From Callaeas wilsoni (Eukaryota; Chordata; Aves; Passeriformes; Callaeidae), in assembly GCA_013398955.1 (NCBI GenBank), contig VWPU01017400.1, forward strand, positions 186,001 to 250,000: 64,000 nucleotides of DNA. The letters run 5' to 3'. The translations under genes and the position numbers were made by a program. Below the pieces are notes generated by a model. It saw only the letters and a program-made list of their open reading frames with translations. It did no database searches and had not been told where the DNA came from. Positions 36,484 to 48,765 of this stretch are shown here, in pieces; the first letter of the stretch is position 1; every line of letters begins with the position of its first letter.

Positions 36484-37004
36484 GCCCATACAGACAGTCC
36501 CCCATGAATGTGCTTCTCCAACACGAGTCTTTCCCATGGGCTGTAGTTCTGTAGGAGCTGCTCCAGGGTAGGTCCCCTCTCATGGGGTGCGGTCTTCCAG
36601 GAACAGGCTGCTCCAGCATAGGTCCCCCATAAGGTCACAAGTCCTCTTCTCTCCATGGGTCCACAGGTTCTTCAGGAAACTGCTCCAGCTCAGGCTTCCC
36701 ACAGGGTCACAGCATCCTTCAGGTATCCACCTCCTCTGGTGTGGGGTCTGCTCCACCACGGATCTCCAAGGGCTGCAGGAGCACAGCTGCTTCACCATGG
36801 TCTTTACTATGAGCTGCAGGGGAATCTGTTTCCAAGTATGGAGCACCTACCTGCGCCTCCTTCTTCACCGCCCTTGGGGTCTGCAGGGCTGTGGCTCTCA
36901 CATGTTCCCACTCCTCTTTCTGACTGTGGTTTCTGTTCTGCAGCAGTTTCCTCCCTGCCCCTTGTCCTGCTGCTACCAAAACCTTGCTGTGCAAACCAAA
37001 TACA

Positions 37005-40000
37005 ATCCCTATGAATGCAGATCTATTCAAAGTTGCAAAGCACTTGAGCCAGAGTAGCCAGAGAGCTCCTGTTGGAGTGGGCACAATATGAAGCCAAAAG
37101 CAAAGACCTCCACCTAAACACCCAGGAACACCCTACGGGAGTTTTTGGTTTGGAGAACAAAGCAGAAGTGCAGGAGTGATCACTGTTTAAAATCCCTCGT
37201 CGTGCACACTTGCAGTGTGGTTGGACCCCAGCACCTCATTAGCTGCTCAAGCTCAGTGCAGGGCAGATTACATTCTGACAGCAGCTGCCAAGCTTAATTC
37301 AGCTAGCAAACTACTGCTAGAAAACAGACACCTTGCACAGTGGTTTCCTCAGCTCCCAACCCAGCTCCACTTGGTGGATGTTTGTGGTGCTTTAAATAAT
37401 GAATCTGATCTTTTCATGCCTGATCAATTGATTAAATTTTGAGCTTCGAGTTTGAGCAGATCTTCCTGTGTTTCATGAGGTCTTATTTATGTTTTCTTCC
37501 AAGGCAAAAATGTATTGTAAGGCTGGTTTATTTGCAAGGCAATGTTTAACAAAACAGTATGAGATGTAGCTGATTAAAAACCCAGCCAACAATAAAGTGA
37601 TTATCTTTCAGCACAGTGTGTGGTGCCATATGGTGACTGAGCAAGTGGGAAGAACTAATGCTTGACATGCAGCTATGATGATTTACGGTTACTGACTTCC
37701 TGTAGAAAACGACTTTTTCTTTCATAAAAACTAATTATCTTTAAAAGTACATGTTTGCAGAGAAAATTTATATTGATAAAGTTGCCAGTGCAGTATTCAA
37801 GTGAATTAATGATCTATAAAAAGCTCAAGAGGTAGGTGCTTTTTGAAACATCTGTCTTGATCTGTCCTGCTGACCCTGACCAGGAAATTTGCTTGATATA
37901 ACAATGAGCATCTGTTTTTAATGGTTCTTTTACTTGTTTATTATATTTATAAACTGTGTATAATTGCACCGAATCAGGAAACATACATATTCTTTTGGCT
38001 TTTTTTATTTCTACAAATAAAACTGACGACTTTGGAAAAAAAGGTCTATTCTTTCAAGAACTCAGGGAATTTTCTCTTTCTACAACAGAAAAAAACCTGA
38101 AAAAAGGTAACAACCTGAAAAACAAAGAAGTAAGACTTAAAGCAGTAATCATATTTTCATGAAGAAAATTTCATGCAAAATTTTTCATTGTCTTGATAGA
38201 ACCCCATGTTTATCCTTATTAAATCCATTCAAAACACCTCCTCTCTCACTGGACTATAAACCTGAAATAATGCTACTCTGTTAATAAATACCATTCTGAA
38301 AGGCAGGCACCTTAAGAGCTATACTAGTAGCCTGGTAAAACCACTGGGAGCCTTTACACTCAAGTGTCTTACTCCACAGAGTAGATCTAAACATGTCTTG
38401 CGCATAAGACATTAGATAATTTATGATATGTAAAAAAATCTGTCATGTGGGATATCACAGTAGGTGTTTTCATTAATCCTGTAGTTTCTGTTCAATCCTT
38501 TCTCCTATTACGTAGGTATTTAATGTCTCCTGTTTATCTCCTGAATGCAGCATTATATAAATGAATTTCTTTCAGTCAGTCAATCTCATATTGAAAAACC
38601 AGACTGAATCCCACAGAGGCTTGTAGTGGCTCAAAGTATATTCTTCATTTGCCTCTGAAGATGACAAGCACAACTGTCCTGTCTTCATCTTCCCAATTAT
38701 TTATAGTCTCATTTCTCCTTTTTTTTCCCCTTTCTCACAGTTATTCATATTTAATATTATTTATATGTAAATTATATAAATTAGATTATTTGAATTTTTT
38801 CTCTACCCTAATTACTTTAAAGGCTCACCACCTTGACAGAATAAAGCTGTGTGTTCTTTCTTTATCCTTGTTCTTACCTTTTTATTTTCTCTCCAGGAAA
38901 AACAGAATCATTATTAATCACACAATTATATATTCTAATTCTTCCACTTATCTTGTGTATATATGAGTTTGGTGGTCCTTTGTGGTGGCTCTGTTTTCTG
39001 TAATTTGCATAAGCTCTGATGTGGAGCCAGCGTAAAGAAGGAATCATGCACATAGATCCTTATGTCTACAAGTGACTGACGGAGGTCCAGTACTGCTTTA
39101 ATATTAGAATAGAACAGTGTTAAAGAGAAGCAGCCTTACTGAAAATAGTTGCAATAAATTTTTTCATTGAATTAATTTAAATTTAAAACCACCGATCAGT
39201 TGAACTAAGACTGAGGATATTCTAGCTATTCATTCAACAACACAGTAACCCATATAGCTTGAGGGAAATAATAGAGGGACTTTTTATTAACTAAAAAAAT
39301 AAAAGATCCGGGGCTTAGTCTCTTTCTTCTGCATATATGCAAATCTTTAAGATCCACTGGGAAAAGAACAGGCATTAGCAGAATATCATAAATCATATCC
39401 ATCTTTTTTTTTAATAATTTGCTCACAAAATTGCAATAAAATGTGTAGCTTAATACAAAAAATATAGTTTACTGCCTAGCTTTAACCATGAATTGCAAAT
39501 ATTTGCAGAATATTAAACTGCATTCTGTGTATTATTCTGAATTTGGTCTTTTTCCTAACAAAATAACATAAAAAAATTATCTGCTAACACTGCTTCAAAG
39601 GTACTATGGTAACATGAGCAATGTTGTGAAAGTAACATTATTATGGGAAGCCCCTAAGAACTCTATAAAACGAGAAGATAAAGTAATAGAAAGTAGAGGG
39701 GAAATTCCAAATTTGTTTGCTTGTTTGTTTATTGAGTGGTTAAAAAAATTATAAAATCATAAAGAAGAGAACGATCCCAGAAGACAACGGAAGGAAGGCA
39801 GATGGAGTATCTGAGTACAGGACACTAATGTGCAGGAAACAGGAAAACTGCAAGTTTAGGTGAAAGGATGTTCCTTACTCCTCTAGAATATCCTTTCTTC
39901 CCTGGAAAGTTTTGTTGCAGAAGTGAAAGAGCCAACAAAGCAGCAAGGTCTGTAGTATCTTAATTCTGTGGATTATCAGAAGATGCAACTGCGTTTTACA

Positions 40001-40104
40001 GAAACAGTAGGGTGTTTCTCTTGTATTGGAGTGGAGCAAAAGAAAGGATAGAGGGCATGACAGATTGAACAGTGAAAGAGACTGACAAAGTCCTGCAGCA
40101 ATTT
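37005..40104. other. AT-rich unique sequence, no gene seen
   Basis: No exon or transposon recognised. A very AT-rich part with short open frames lies around 38680-38960, and a small TTTG run near 39715-39732. Frames are short and unremarkable. Confidence 0.55.
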
Positions 40105-40245
40105 AGCTTGGGAGAAATATCTGAAGGTCATCTAGTCCAAGTGTTTGCAGGAGGAGTGGTTTACTTCAAAGATGGGTGAGATTGTGTAGAGTCTTTGTCA
40201 AGTTAAGATTGGAGTGTCACCAAGCATGGAGATCTCATACTCCCC
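40105..40245 (-). mobile_element. Highly diverged CR1 3' fragment
   Basis: GAAGGTCATCTAGTCCAAG is a near-exact CR1 3' phrase. About 70 bases on, TTTGTCAAGTTAAGATTGGAG then GTGTCACCAAGCATGGAGAT parallels the CR1 phrase usually read as TTTGTCCAGTCAGGTTTTGAG then TGTCTCCAAGGATGGAGAT. Order and spacing fit one old copy with indels. The terminal TCATAGAATCATAG is lost. Confidence 0.62.
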
Positions 40246-42318
40246 CGGAAGACCAGTTTTCATTTTTGTCCATCCTTATATGCAATCTAAACTTCTGGCA
40301 GAAGAATTTAAAATATTGCTGGTAACCATCAAAATCAAATATGCTGAATGAGAATACATTTTATTGTGTTTTATGATCTTTTGATGTATTATTAAAACAA
40401 TAACATGGGTAAAACTGAAACAGAGCCCAGCACACTAGTAAGACAGGGTGGCTGAGCTGGTTTGATGGCTTCTTTTGAATTCCAGACCTTTACTATGTAG
40501 TCTACATAATCTGGACTTCTTTGCCAAAATAGTACATCAGGCAATCCAGACACGGTGTCCTGAGCCTGTCTCTTCTGTGTGAATACATCACGGCCTCACA
40601 AACATCTGGACGGAACATAAAAAGAGAGAGAATTTTTTAGTTAATTTATCCGTTCTTGAATCCATGTAAAATCTCACACTGTAGATATTTTGATTTCAGT
40701 TAGATGATGAATTTTAAGTACTTAGGTGCTTCACTAGGTAAATGTGAGAAAAAGAGTACATTGCACCTTCTCATATAAACCCTCCCTGAGAATGGATCCA
40801 CAGCCACACTGGAAATGCAGACAATGCAAGGGATTCTTATACATCGCAGCCTGTTCTTGCATGGCACTTCTGTGTCTGAGGGAGTCTCACTGATCTGAAC
40901 ATAGAAATTATAACATCTGCTGGTTTCTGAGGCTAGGAAAAGGCCTGTCATTTATGACCGCTTTACGGGGATCATTTACAAATGCCTGTTGCTGTGTTTC
41001 AAAGTTCATAGAGCACAGATCATTAGCTTAAATTAAAATTGCCTGTGTACATACATATGCATATATAAAAAGCATAAAGGCTAACATGATTTTGCATAAC
41101 AAAGAAGAATAAGATGCTTGAAATGTACCACACTTGAAATATAACAACACAATGCAACACAAACAATCCAAAGCAGTGGCAAACAGGAAACAAATGTTCC
41201 TTTATTCAACTCTGATTTACATAACATTTTTACACAGATATATTTACATTCCTTAAGCTATATCTTAAACCAGAGACTACTACTAAAATCTGATTTTGCA
41301 TAATAGGATTTTTAGTAATTATAACTATCTTAGTGTTTTACCTCTGTTCTCATAGCTTTTGTCATTAAGAAAATGATTTAAGATTATAGCTTACCATATT
41401 TGAGAGGAAGAGGTGATGTGATGTAGGGAAATACTAATTATGGTAGGAACTTTAAAATAATTGTGACCTGCAGACTTGCAGAAAATGAGGAATTTTAATA
41501 TGAAATCAGCAGCTTCTTGTCATTCACAAAGATGAAAATGCACAATGGATAGTCTTATTTCAACACTGGCCAATAATAAATCAACAGGCCAGACACGACT
41601 CAGAGTCTTCCCAAAAATTAGTCTTTTGATGTGGAACAAGGAGACACAAGGAAAAGGAAGGCAGAAAAGAGAAAAGGAGATAAGTAGCAAAACCATGCCT
41701 CAAGTGGCTTTCTGCTCTATTACTCTTAGACAATTACATTAAATATTAAATAGTGAAATTACTGACAAAAAGTGTGTTAAACAAACATGCCATAATGGTC
41801 CAAGTTATTGAAATCAATAGTAGATTAACTATAAATTGATGTAAGACCATTGTAGATGCAACTTTGTTCCATAAGATACAACAATGGGCCTAGACATGTT
41901 TCCCTTTACACTTACAGTCCCAAAACTGGCAGTTTTGAGAACACAGAAGTATTCCTTATTCCTATCAATGTCAATAGCAGAAAAAAAATTTAAAAAGGCA
42001 TATTAAATTGACATAACATTAAGAATTTACATGGGTCAAAATTACATGACACAGAAATCCTGCATTACACCTATAGTCAATACAACTAGGTCTGTCTGTT
42101 TACCACCAAGGAAACTGGTGTTTGATTTACAGATCTCAGTTAGGGGCTCATTTTACACAGGACAAACCCAGGCCTGTTGTGCTTAACTTACAGTTTAAGG
42201 TGATGTTGAGGGGAGCTTGGGAGTGTGCTGTCCTCTGCCTGCCTCTGTTACATGCATATCTGAGGTGGCTCAGTTAAACGCAGAGATTTGGCAGACCTCA
42301 GCTTTTTTAAAAAACTAA
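40246..42318. other. AT-rich unique sequence, no gene seen
   Basis: No exon, transposon or structured repeat recognised. Confidence 0.55.
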
Positions 42319-42330
42319 ATAAAAACCCTA

Positions 42331-42539
42331 AAAAAAAAAAAAAAGGAAAGAAAAGGAAAAGAAAAGAAAAAAGAAAGAAAAGAAAAGAGAAAAAAAAAGA
42401 AAAAGAAAGGAAAGGAAAAAAAAGAAAAGAGAGGAGAAGAGAAGAGAAAGAAAAGAAAAGAGAAAAAAAAAGAAAAAGAAAGGAAAGGAAAAAAAAGAAA
42501 AGAGAGGAGAAGAGAAGAGAAAGAAAAGAAAAGAGAAAA
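42331..42539 (+). repeat. A/G low-complexity tract with perfect 73-bp tandem duplication
   Basis: More than 200 bases contain only A and G on the plus strand. Within it, 42381-42453 and 42454-42526 are identical 73-bp units with the same internal A-run lengths, followed by 13 bases of a third copy. Frames are open on both strands (Lys/Arg/Glu on plus, Phe/Ser/Leu on minus), but only because of composition. Confidence 0.95.
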
Positions 42540-45500
42540 TCTTTTGAGCTGTTTACTATGTATAATGACAAACCAATCCTATACATCCAGGGCACTTTTA
42601 CCTAATAAATGGTGTTCAGTCTAAGAAATTCAGTTGATGAAACTGAGACAAAGGTCTACCACATCAAGCTGTGTAATGCAAGTCTGCAAATAAAACAAAG
42701 CAAGAATTAGTACTCTGATTTCTGTGACTGTTAGCATTTAGCAGTTGCCAGTTTAGTAGCACGCCAGCACCAAAGCCTATCCAGCTGTATGGTGTTTTAT
42801 AGCTGAACATGGGGCTGAGTTGCAAGCTAAATAGCTGTTTAAGAATCTTAAGAACCTTGTCTGCATCTTAAATGCATTTTCAGTGTCATACTCAGAAAAA
42901 CTGTGAAGAGAAGTAAGAAAGGATGAGTTCCAGTAGTGTAAAATTGAAATGAGTAATATTTTTTTTTTAATATGTCGGGCTGAAGGAATGGGAGATTTTG
43001 GAGAATTTGGGAGTATTTTGGGGTGGCATCAACACCACTGTTAAGAAATATACATGTCCTGACTCTGTTCCCTCATTGCGACTAAGTAATGATGGCAAAT
43101 CAAGTGTTAAAAATTTAAAGAGAAAGAGATAAGAATGAAAAAAGGGTATAATAGGCTCAATTAAGGATTCAGAAGCAACGCAAATGAAATAATTTAAGTT
43201 TACTTTAGGAATTACAATTTTAACTGCTTTGTTAAGCCTCTGAGCATGGCCAGGATAAACAAAAAGCTTTAAATTTGAATTTAATTGGGAACTCATTAAA
43301 CTGTTATGTAGCAGATTCTGTCACTTGTGAAGGGTTTAATTTAGCATCACATTTCCCAATCCAGTGTGAGCAGGAGGGACTGGTTTGGCTGGCACACTGA
43401 GTACAGACCTGCATCTCGCACTGATGACCACAAACACTGTGCCAACGCAATCAGGTGGCAACTGGTGGAAAAAAGATCAGGCCCACTCTTCTATGCTCAA
43501 GATATTTTCTTTTTGTGTGGGCTCTAATAGGCATGTTGCACCTATAGGCATATTCCTGTCTAATTGCCTTGGATACCAGCATATTTCTGTAAATCAGAGA
43601 AACTCATTGTGCTAGGCTGATGTAAAAGTGATATAGTTCAAAAAAGCTCTGCAGCTTCTAGTATCAAAAATTTATGTGTGGAAGTAACATCTCTTATTTT
43701 TCTACAAGGGCTTTTATGTCTCCTGCCAGAAAGCTGAAAGGGCCTGCAGAGATGAACAGCTTAAGTTGCCTTTATGCAGTGTGGACAGTAACCCACAAAT
43801 AACCCACAAGAGACAACAGTGAGAATGGAGAATTGTCAGAGAACAGACAGTCCATCAGTGCACTCTCTAATCCCAGTCCCCGAAACATGATCCAGATGGT
43901 GACAAAATTTTCACCCTCTTTAAGGAACTATCAACCTTTTAGCTGCAACCCTGGATTTATGCCTGTCCCAAATTCGCAATGAAAGGAGATTTTGGGGTAC
44001 AAAAGAAAGGAGAATTTGGGGTACAAAAATGCACAGACCAGGAGGAGCAGCCCTTACCCCAGAGAGTTACCATCTATCTGGAATTTGCACTGGAGGATAA
44101 TACACAGGACAAAAAAAATAACAGTGAAAGGAGGCCTGTGACGTTAATATCTAGTTCTAAAGAAATTCTAAATTGAAATTTGTGTTGTTTAACAAAATAA
44201 ATTTTCTTAAAGGACAAATGTAGATCAGCAGGAACTCTAGAGAAAGTTCTGCTTTTCTCATTTCTCCTATCGCAATCTGTTTTCTCTAGCTTTTTCTCCA
44301 GAAGACAGACTTCATAATTTGCCTGTATCCATGGCTGACACCTTCTGTTTTTCTCCGGTTGCCTTCCCATCATCTATCACACGGACTGTTTTCCTTTATA
44401 ATCAACATTTCTCGCTTACAATGAACAACATCCAACAGCCCAACCCGAAAGAAGTCAACCAGAAAACACAGGAACATGCTTTGAAACGATCCATTCTGAC
44501 CAGATAGTGGTCATAAAAAGACAACAGTTCAGCTTGTTGCCAGAGGCAAGAATTATTTTTTCTGGGTGGCTGAGTAATTGGGTTTCAGTTGCATATGCGG
44601 AGGTTTTCCAGAACTTAAGGGTCTGGCGGTCAGCATGATGAGTCGACAGGAAGAGCAGACAAGTGAGCAGGCAGTACGAGCACGGGTGAATGCAACACCT
44701 TGGTCCTGAGCCTGCAGCTCTTCAGCTGAACAGCAACTGCAGCTGAAAGCTGCAGCATCTGCATTCAGGCAGCGGGTCCATGAGCTGAGTGTCCTGCTGC
44801 TGACTCAAGTGACACTGTGGTGTCTGCTTGGGTGAACCATCAAGGAGAAGTGTGAGTGCTGGGAAACAAAGAACGAGTCTGGAACTGGCGGCAAATAGCT
44901 GGAAATTGTTACAGGAATTAGCTGTTCAAGATAGAGAAGACTTAGATCAAAATTAGACGCCTTTTATCTTATGTCTCTGCTTTTCCCTTGTGCCAGTAGA
45001 TTTTTCCTGCTGGGGATCACATTGTGAAGAAATGGGATGGCACTTGTCAATATAGAAGGGGTATGAACAAAACTAAGTACTGTTTATGCAATTTTTATGT
45101 TGTAAAGAAGAAATAGCAGAAACTGCTAGTTAAATTATTTATTAATTTTATCTTTTAGTATTTGTTTATCAATTACAATAAATAGAAAGTAGTTCATTAG
45201 GTCTTTTAAAAACTGAAATATGATTGGGGTTTTTTTTCATTTAGCGTATTTACCCTAAGGTCTCATCTTCCTGTTTTATCCATTTCTCCATATTGCTATT
45301 CCTCCATGATTGTCCCTAGTACCTTAATCTTTCTAGGCGACTGAAACAAATATTTAAATACCTGACATAGACTGTTATTCTTATCACTAAAAATTATTTC
45401 TGTCATCCAGATGACACCTGACCCAACAGTATTCTTGAAGTTTTCAAAGATTAATTTGTTCTATTTCTTTTTTCAGTTGTCAAAATAAAAATAGGTTATC

Positions 45501-45698
45501 AAGCTAGAACTTTAAGACTTATCAAGGTTGTCACATTGAATGCTAGGGTTACTCTTTTGTGTGTTTCCTGGGTGAGTTTCAGACTGACAATGAGAAGTCA
45601 CTTTGTTGAAATCGTGAGACCTCCTCTCACCTCCTCTCACCGCCTTAACACAATGAAGGTTCATCAAGGTAGAAAAGGCAACTTTGGAAGAGTTAGAA
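42540..45698. other. Unique sequence, no gene seen
   Basis: AT-rich except for a GC-richer patch at about 44590-44850 with many CAGC/GCAG words. It resembles neither CR1 nor the LTRs here and has no long frame. A 24-bp tandem pair lies at 43981-44028, and an 11-bp CCTCCTCTCAC pair near 45621-45642. Confidence 0.55.
43981..44028 (+). repeat. 24-bp tandem duplication, two copies
   Basis: GAAAGGAGA[T/A]TTTGGGG then TACAAAA occurs twice head to tail (43981-44004, 44005-44028) with one difference. It reads KGDFGVQK then KGEFGVQK in one plus frame. The frame is short, so coding is unlikely. Confidence 0.9.
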
Positions 45699-45745
45699 AG
45701 ACAAAAAAAAAAAGAAAAAGAAAAAAAAAAAAAAAGACACAAAAA
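45699..45745 (+). repeat. A-rich low-complexity tract
   Basis: Runs of A broken by single G or C bases, including an A15 run, inside a short Lys/Arg-rich shadow frame. No retroposon body was recognised upstream. Confidence 0.8.
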
Positions 45746-47452
45746 AGCAGTAACTCAACAGTTGACAGCAGGGTGAAGATCTTCTACAGGTCAAATTGAA
45801 TCTCTTCTTTTTGATGGATAAAGGCATGAAAAATTTGTCAGTCATACTCTTATACTAGCTGAGATAATATTATGATGCTATTTCTTCACAGAAAGCAGCT
45901 GGAAAAGTGTGCCAGTCCATTTCAAATATTCTGTTTTATCCAAATATTAGAAAAATAATGATCAGCTTACACAAATGCAAGTGCAGCATTTCTAATAGTG
46001 AATTGTGCAATTGTTAGAATAGCTTATTTCAAGATAAAATTATTTCCACAGAAATTAATGGAACTGTTTAATTATTGCTCCATCAAGGGGCAGTTAGACA
46101 TGAATCAGATCTAGGCTTTAAAGACTGTCTTCTGATGAGATTTCACAGCTGTGGATGCTTCTGTAAATAAAACATAGAGATACTTAGTACAGATTCATTT
46201 GGCTTGACTTCCAGGTAAGTCTAGGTTCCTGTGGTTCAGATATCTCTGAAGACCATGAGGGAACATTAATCCCAATTATTTACCCGGACTTTAATAACTG
46301 CCTTTAGGACTTACATGCTGTGAGCAACATCCCATGAAGGTATTCAAGAAGAGGAGCCTTGGCATTTTTTTAATGATGGTCCAAAGTCTTGAGGTTTTCT
46401 CATGTTCTTAAACATATTGAAACATATTGAAGGAGGGTTCCATTTGGCTATTTCTACTACTTCGGGTAGTCATTAGAGCGTGATTTGTACAATATAACAG
46501 ACTTCCTGTATCAAGAGTCTTTGTCAAACCTTTTGGACTCACGTAATCTTCTTCTGAGTTATGTTAGAACATAGAGCTTGTAGTATTTCCTTTCTTTCAG
46601 TCAGGTGACTAGCTTCAAGATGCAAAAGGAGGACAAAATATTTCTGTCAGGATTTTATTTAATAATTTAACAGTAGAGATATAAACACATGGATTTTGAT
46701 CTTTCTTAGTGATCTTGTTTACTTTTAAGATTTTCCCTGCGGTTTAACTGAAGAATACTTAAGAATTCCACAGTCAGATAAAGCTCCGTTGTACGACATT
46801 TGGCTGCTTATGTTACAGTTCAGAATGTTAATCAGCCTGTGCTTAATACACATTAATTCTGACTGTAAGGGGCACCAGACATATCTTCCCCTGCATATTA
46901 AAGGCTAGAATTAGCTGAGGAGTTAAGACTTCTGTGCTGCAAATATTGCCATTTCTTACACCAGTGACTTGATTAGACCAATACATATGCATAGACAATA
47001 TCTAGAAAGGATAATGAACTCCATGAACTTCAAGAGGCCCTTCTTTCCTGCTTCTATTTGACTTCTAGCTATTTCACAGTAAGTCATGCTGTATAGTAAA
47101 TTAACAATAAGGACTTGACTGTTTTGTCCATACTACAATGTGTATTAAAGTCTCACAGTAGCATTATTTAACATTTCTTTTGGAATTACATATAAAATAA
47201 GGAGATCTTAATTCCTTTATTTCAACATTGGCAGTAAAGAAATGGGGATACATACAAAATCAGAGAGGAAAAGCCCACAAATACCATAATCCCAACGGAA
47301 AATGCAATTAAATATGAGCTGTGTGCTTTTTCCAACCCTCCTCTGTTTCCAGAGAAAGGAATTAGAAATCTCAAAGGGCAAGAAAAGCTGTGGGAGTAAT
47401 TATTCATCACCCTACAAAATTCACAGAGGAAATGCACTGCATACAGATTTCC
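45746..47452. other. AT-rich unique sequence, no gene seen
   Basis: No exon or transposon recognised. A 12-bp AACATATTGAAA-type pair is near 46410-46432. Confidence 0.55.
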
Positions 47453-47560
47453 ATCATAGAATGTCTTGGAAGGGACCTTAAAGATCATCTCATTCCAACC
47501 CCCTCCTTGCCATGGGAAGGGGCATGTTCCATTAGACCAGGCTGCTCAGATTCTCATTCA
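47453..47560 (-). mobile_element. CR1 3' fragment, minus strand
   Basis: ATCATAGAATGTCTTGGAAGG, GGACCTTAAAGATCATCTCATTCC, the CCATGGGAAGGGGCATGTTCC phrase and AGACCAGGCTGCTCAGA follow CR1 3' order in reverse. Only about 108 bases are kept. Confidence 0.93.
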
Positions 47561-48545
47561 AAGGGAACTGAAATTAAGAACTTGACTTACTTGAATTCTA
47601 CTAAAAGTTTTCTATGTCTTTTCTATAATTTTTTGGATTCTTACCATTGTTTTACAGCTTGTTCATTATCATCAGCCATAACCCAGACAGCTACTGGGTT
47701 AAGACCTCCAAAGTACTACACATAACAGCATTTATTGCATATACCAAACAATTACTTATATTTAAAGGAAAATATTATTAGAGTGATAATTTTTGCTGTC
47801 TCAATCAAAGTGTGTTTTATAGATCTGCTACTTTGACTGAAACATTCAGCCATGAACTACACTCTTTTTTCACTATAATTATATTTAGTGAATCAACATA
47901 AAATAACCAGACAACATCTTGCAATGATTTAAAGAGCTTTTTGCAATAGCTGTTCTATAAAATTTTAATGAGTACACATGAAGTGATAGACGTTAATGTA
48001 TTCTATAAAAGGCAGACAAATCTGCAGGTAATTTTTGCAGAACTTCTATGGAGTTTATTAAAAACAATATTTTACTGATGCTTATGAAACTAAACAGCTC
48101 CAACAGCCTGCCAATATTTTATTGGCTAATAGTTTTAAAACTTTAATTTTTGAAGGGAATGGAAAGAGAGAGAGAACAATTTAAATTCTATACATAGGCT
48201 TTCAGTTACTATCACTTACAAAAGAATAAAAAGCATAGCTGAAAGAGTTGGGTACTGTTCATGTACACTGTTGCTGGACACCCTCATTAAACCCTAAGAG
48301 GGTGCTGGGAACCTCACAGAGTCCCCTGTGAACTTCCATGGAAGTCCTGCACCAGTTTAGCCCCACCACTAAATCCACACGTAAGTTGCTTCAACAACTA
48401 CAGGCTTGTCGACCCACTTACATTTTTATGCATGCTTTCCAACAAACAAAGGAGTCTGACTAGTGCACAACTGCAGTGTCACAATAACATCCAAATTTCC
48501 TTATTGTTCAGATTCATGGTCATGAGATAATCATAATAATAATAT
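47561..48545. other. AT-rich unique sequence, no gene seen
   Basis: No exon, transposon or structured repeat recognised. Confidence 0.5.
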
Positions 48546-48765
48546 AAATAAACAAACAAAGAAAACAAACAAAATAGCAGAAATACACACGCCAAAAAAA
48601 CCTAAAATGCCAAACTCCCCCAGCCAAATAAAAAAAAAGAAAAACAAAATCAAACCCAAAAAAACCCAATACAAATCAACCCAAACAAAGAAACGAACCA
48701 CAATCTAAACAAAAAAAATCTCAAAACCCACAAATAAAAAAGTGAACCAAAAACCCAGCACCCTA
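48546..48765 (+). repeat. A/C-rich low-complexity tract
   Basis: About 220 bases of mostly A and C (AAAC, CCCAAA, CAAACAAA variants) with a few G and T. It has the same style as the tract at 32097-32345 but is more degraded. It begins after an AATAATAATA run. Confidence 0.8.

Larger units (their letters stand above)
35990..37004 (-). mobile_element. Long LTR of an endogenous retrovirus-like element, minus strand
   Basis: On the minus strand it begins TGTATTTGGTTTGCACAGC (37004) and ends CAGCCAGGGTCAACCCA (35990), with TG...CA ends and about 1.0 kb length. An AATAAA signal on the minus strand is at 36164-36169. The body has several diverged GC-rich units of the CTGCTCCAGC...GGTCC...CACGGG type, characteristic of a long LTR family I recall from bird genomes. 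A CR1 tip interrupts it at 36413-36483. No internal retroviral genes adjoin it. The flanking five bases (TTTAG and ATCCC) do not match, so no target-site duplication is evident. Confidence 0.75.

Noticed and set aside
36587..37057. 156-codon plus-strand frame, and 119- and 121-codon overlapping frames
   Set aside because: They lie within the LTR and reflect its GC-rich repeats; no protein domain is seen.
42248..42605. Overlapping 105- and 115-codon frames, Lys/Arg/Glu-rich and Phe/Ser/Leu-rich
   Set aside because: Both run through the pure A/G tract; composition alone keeps them open.
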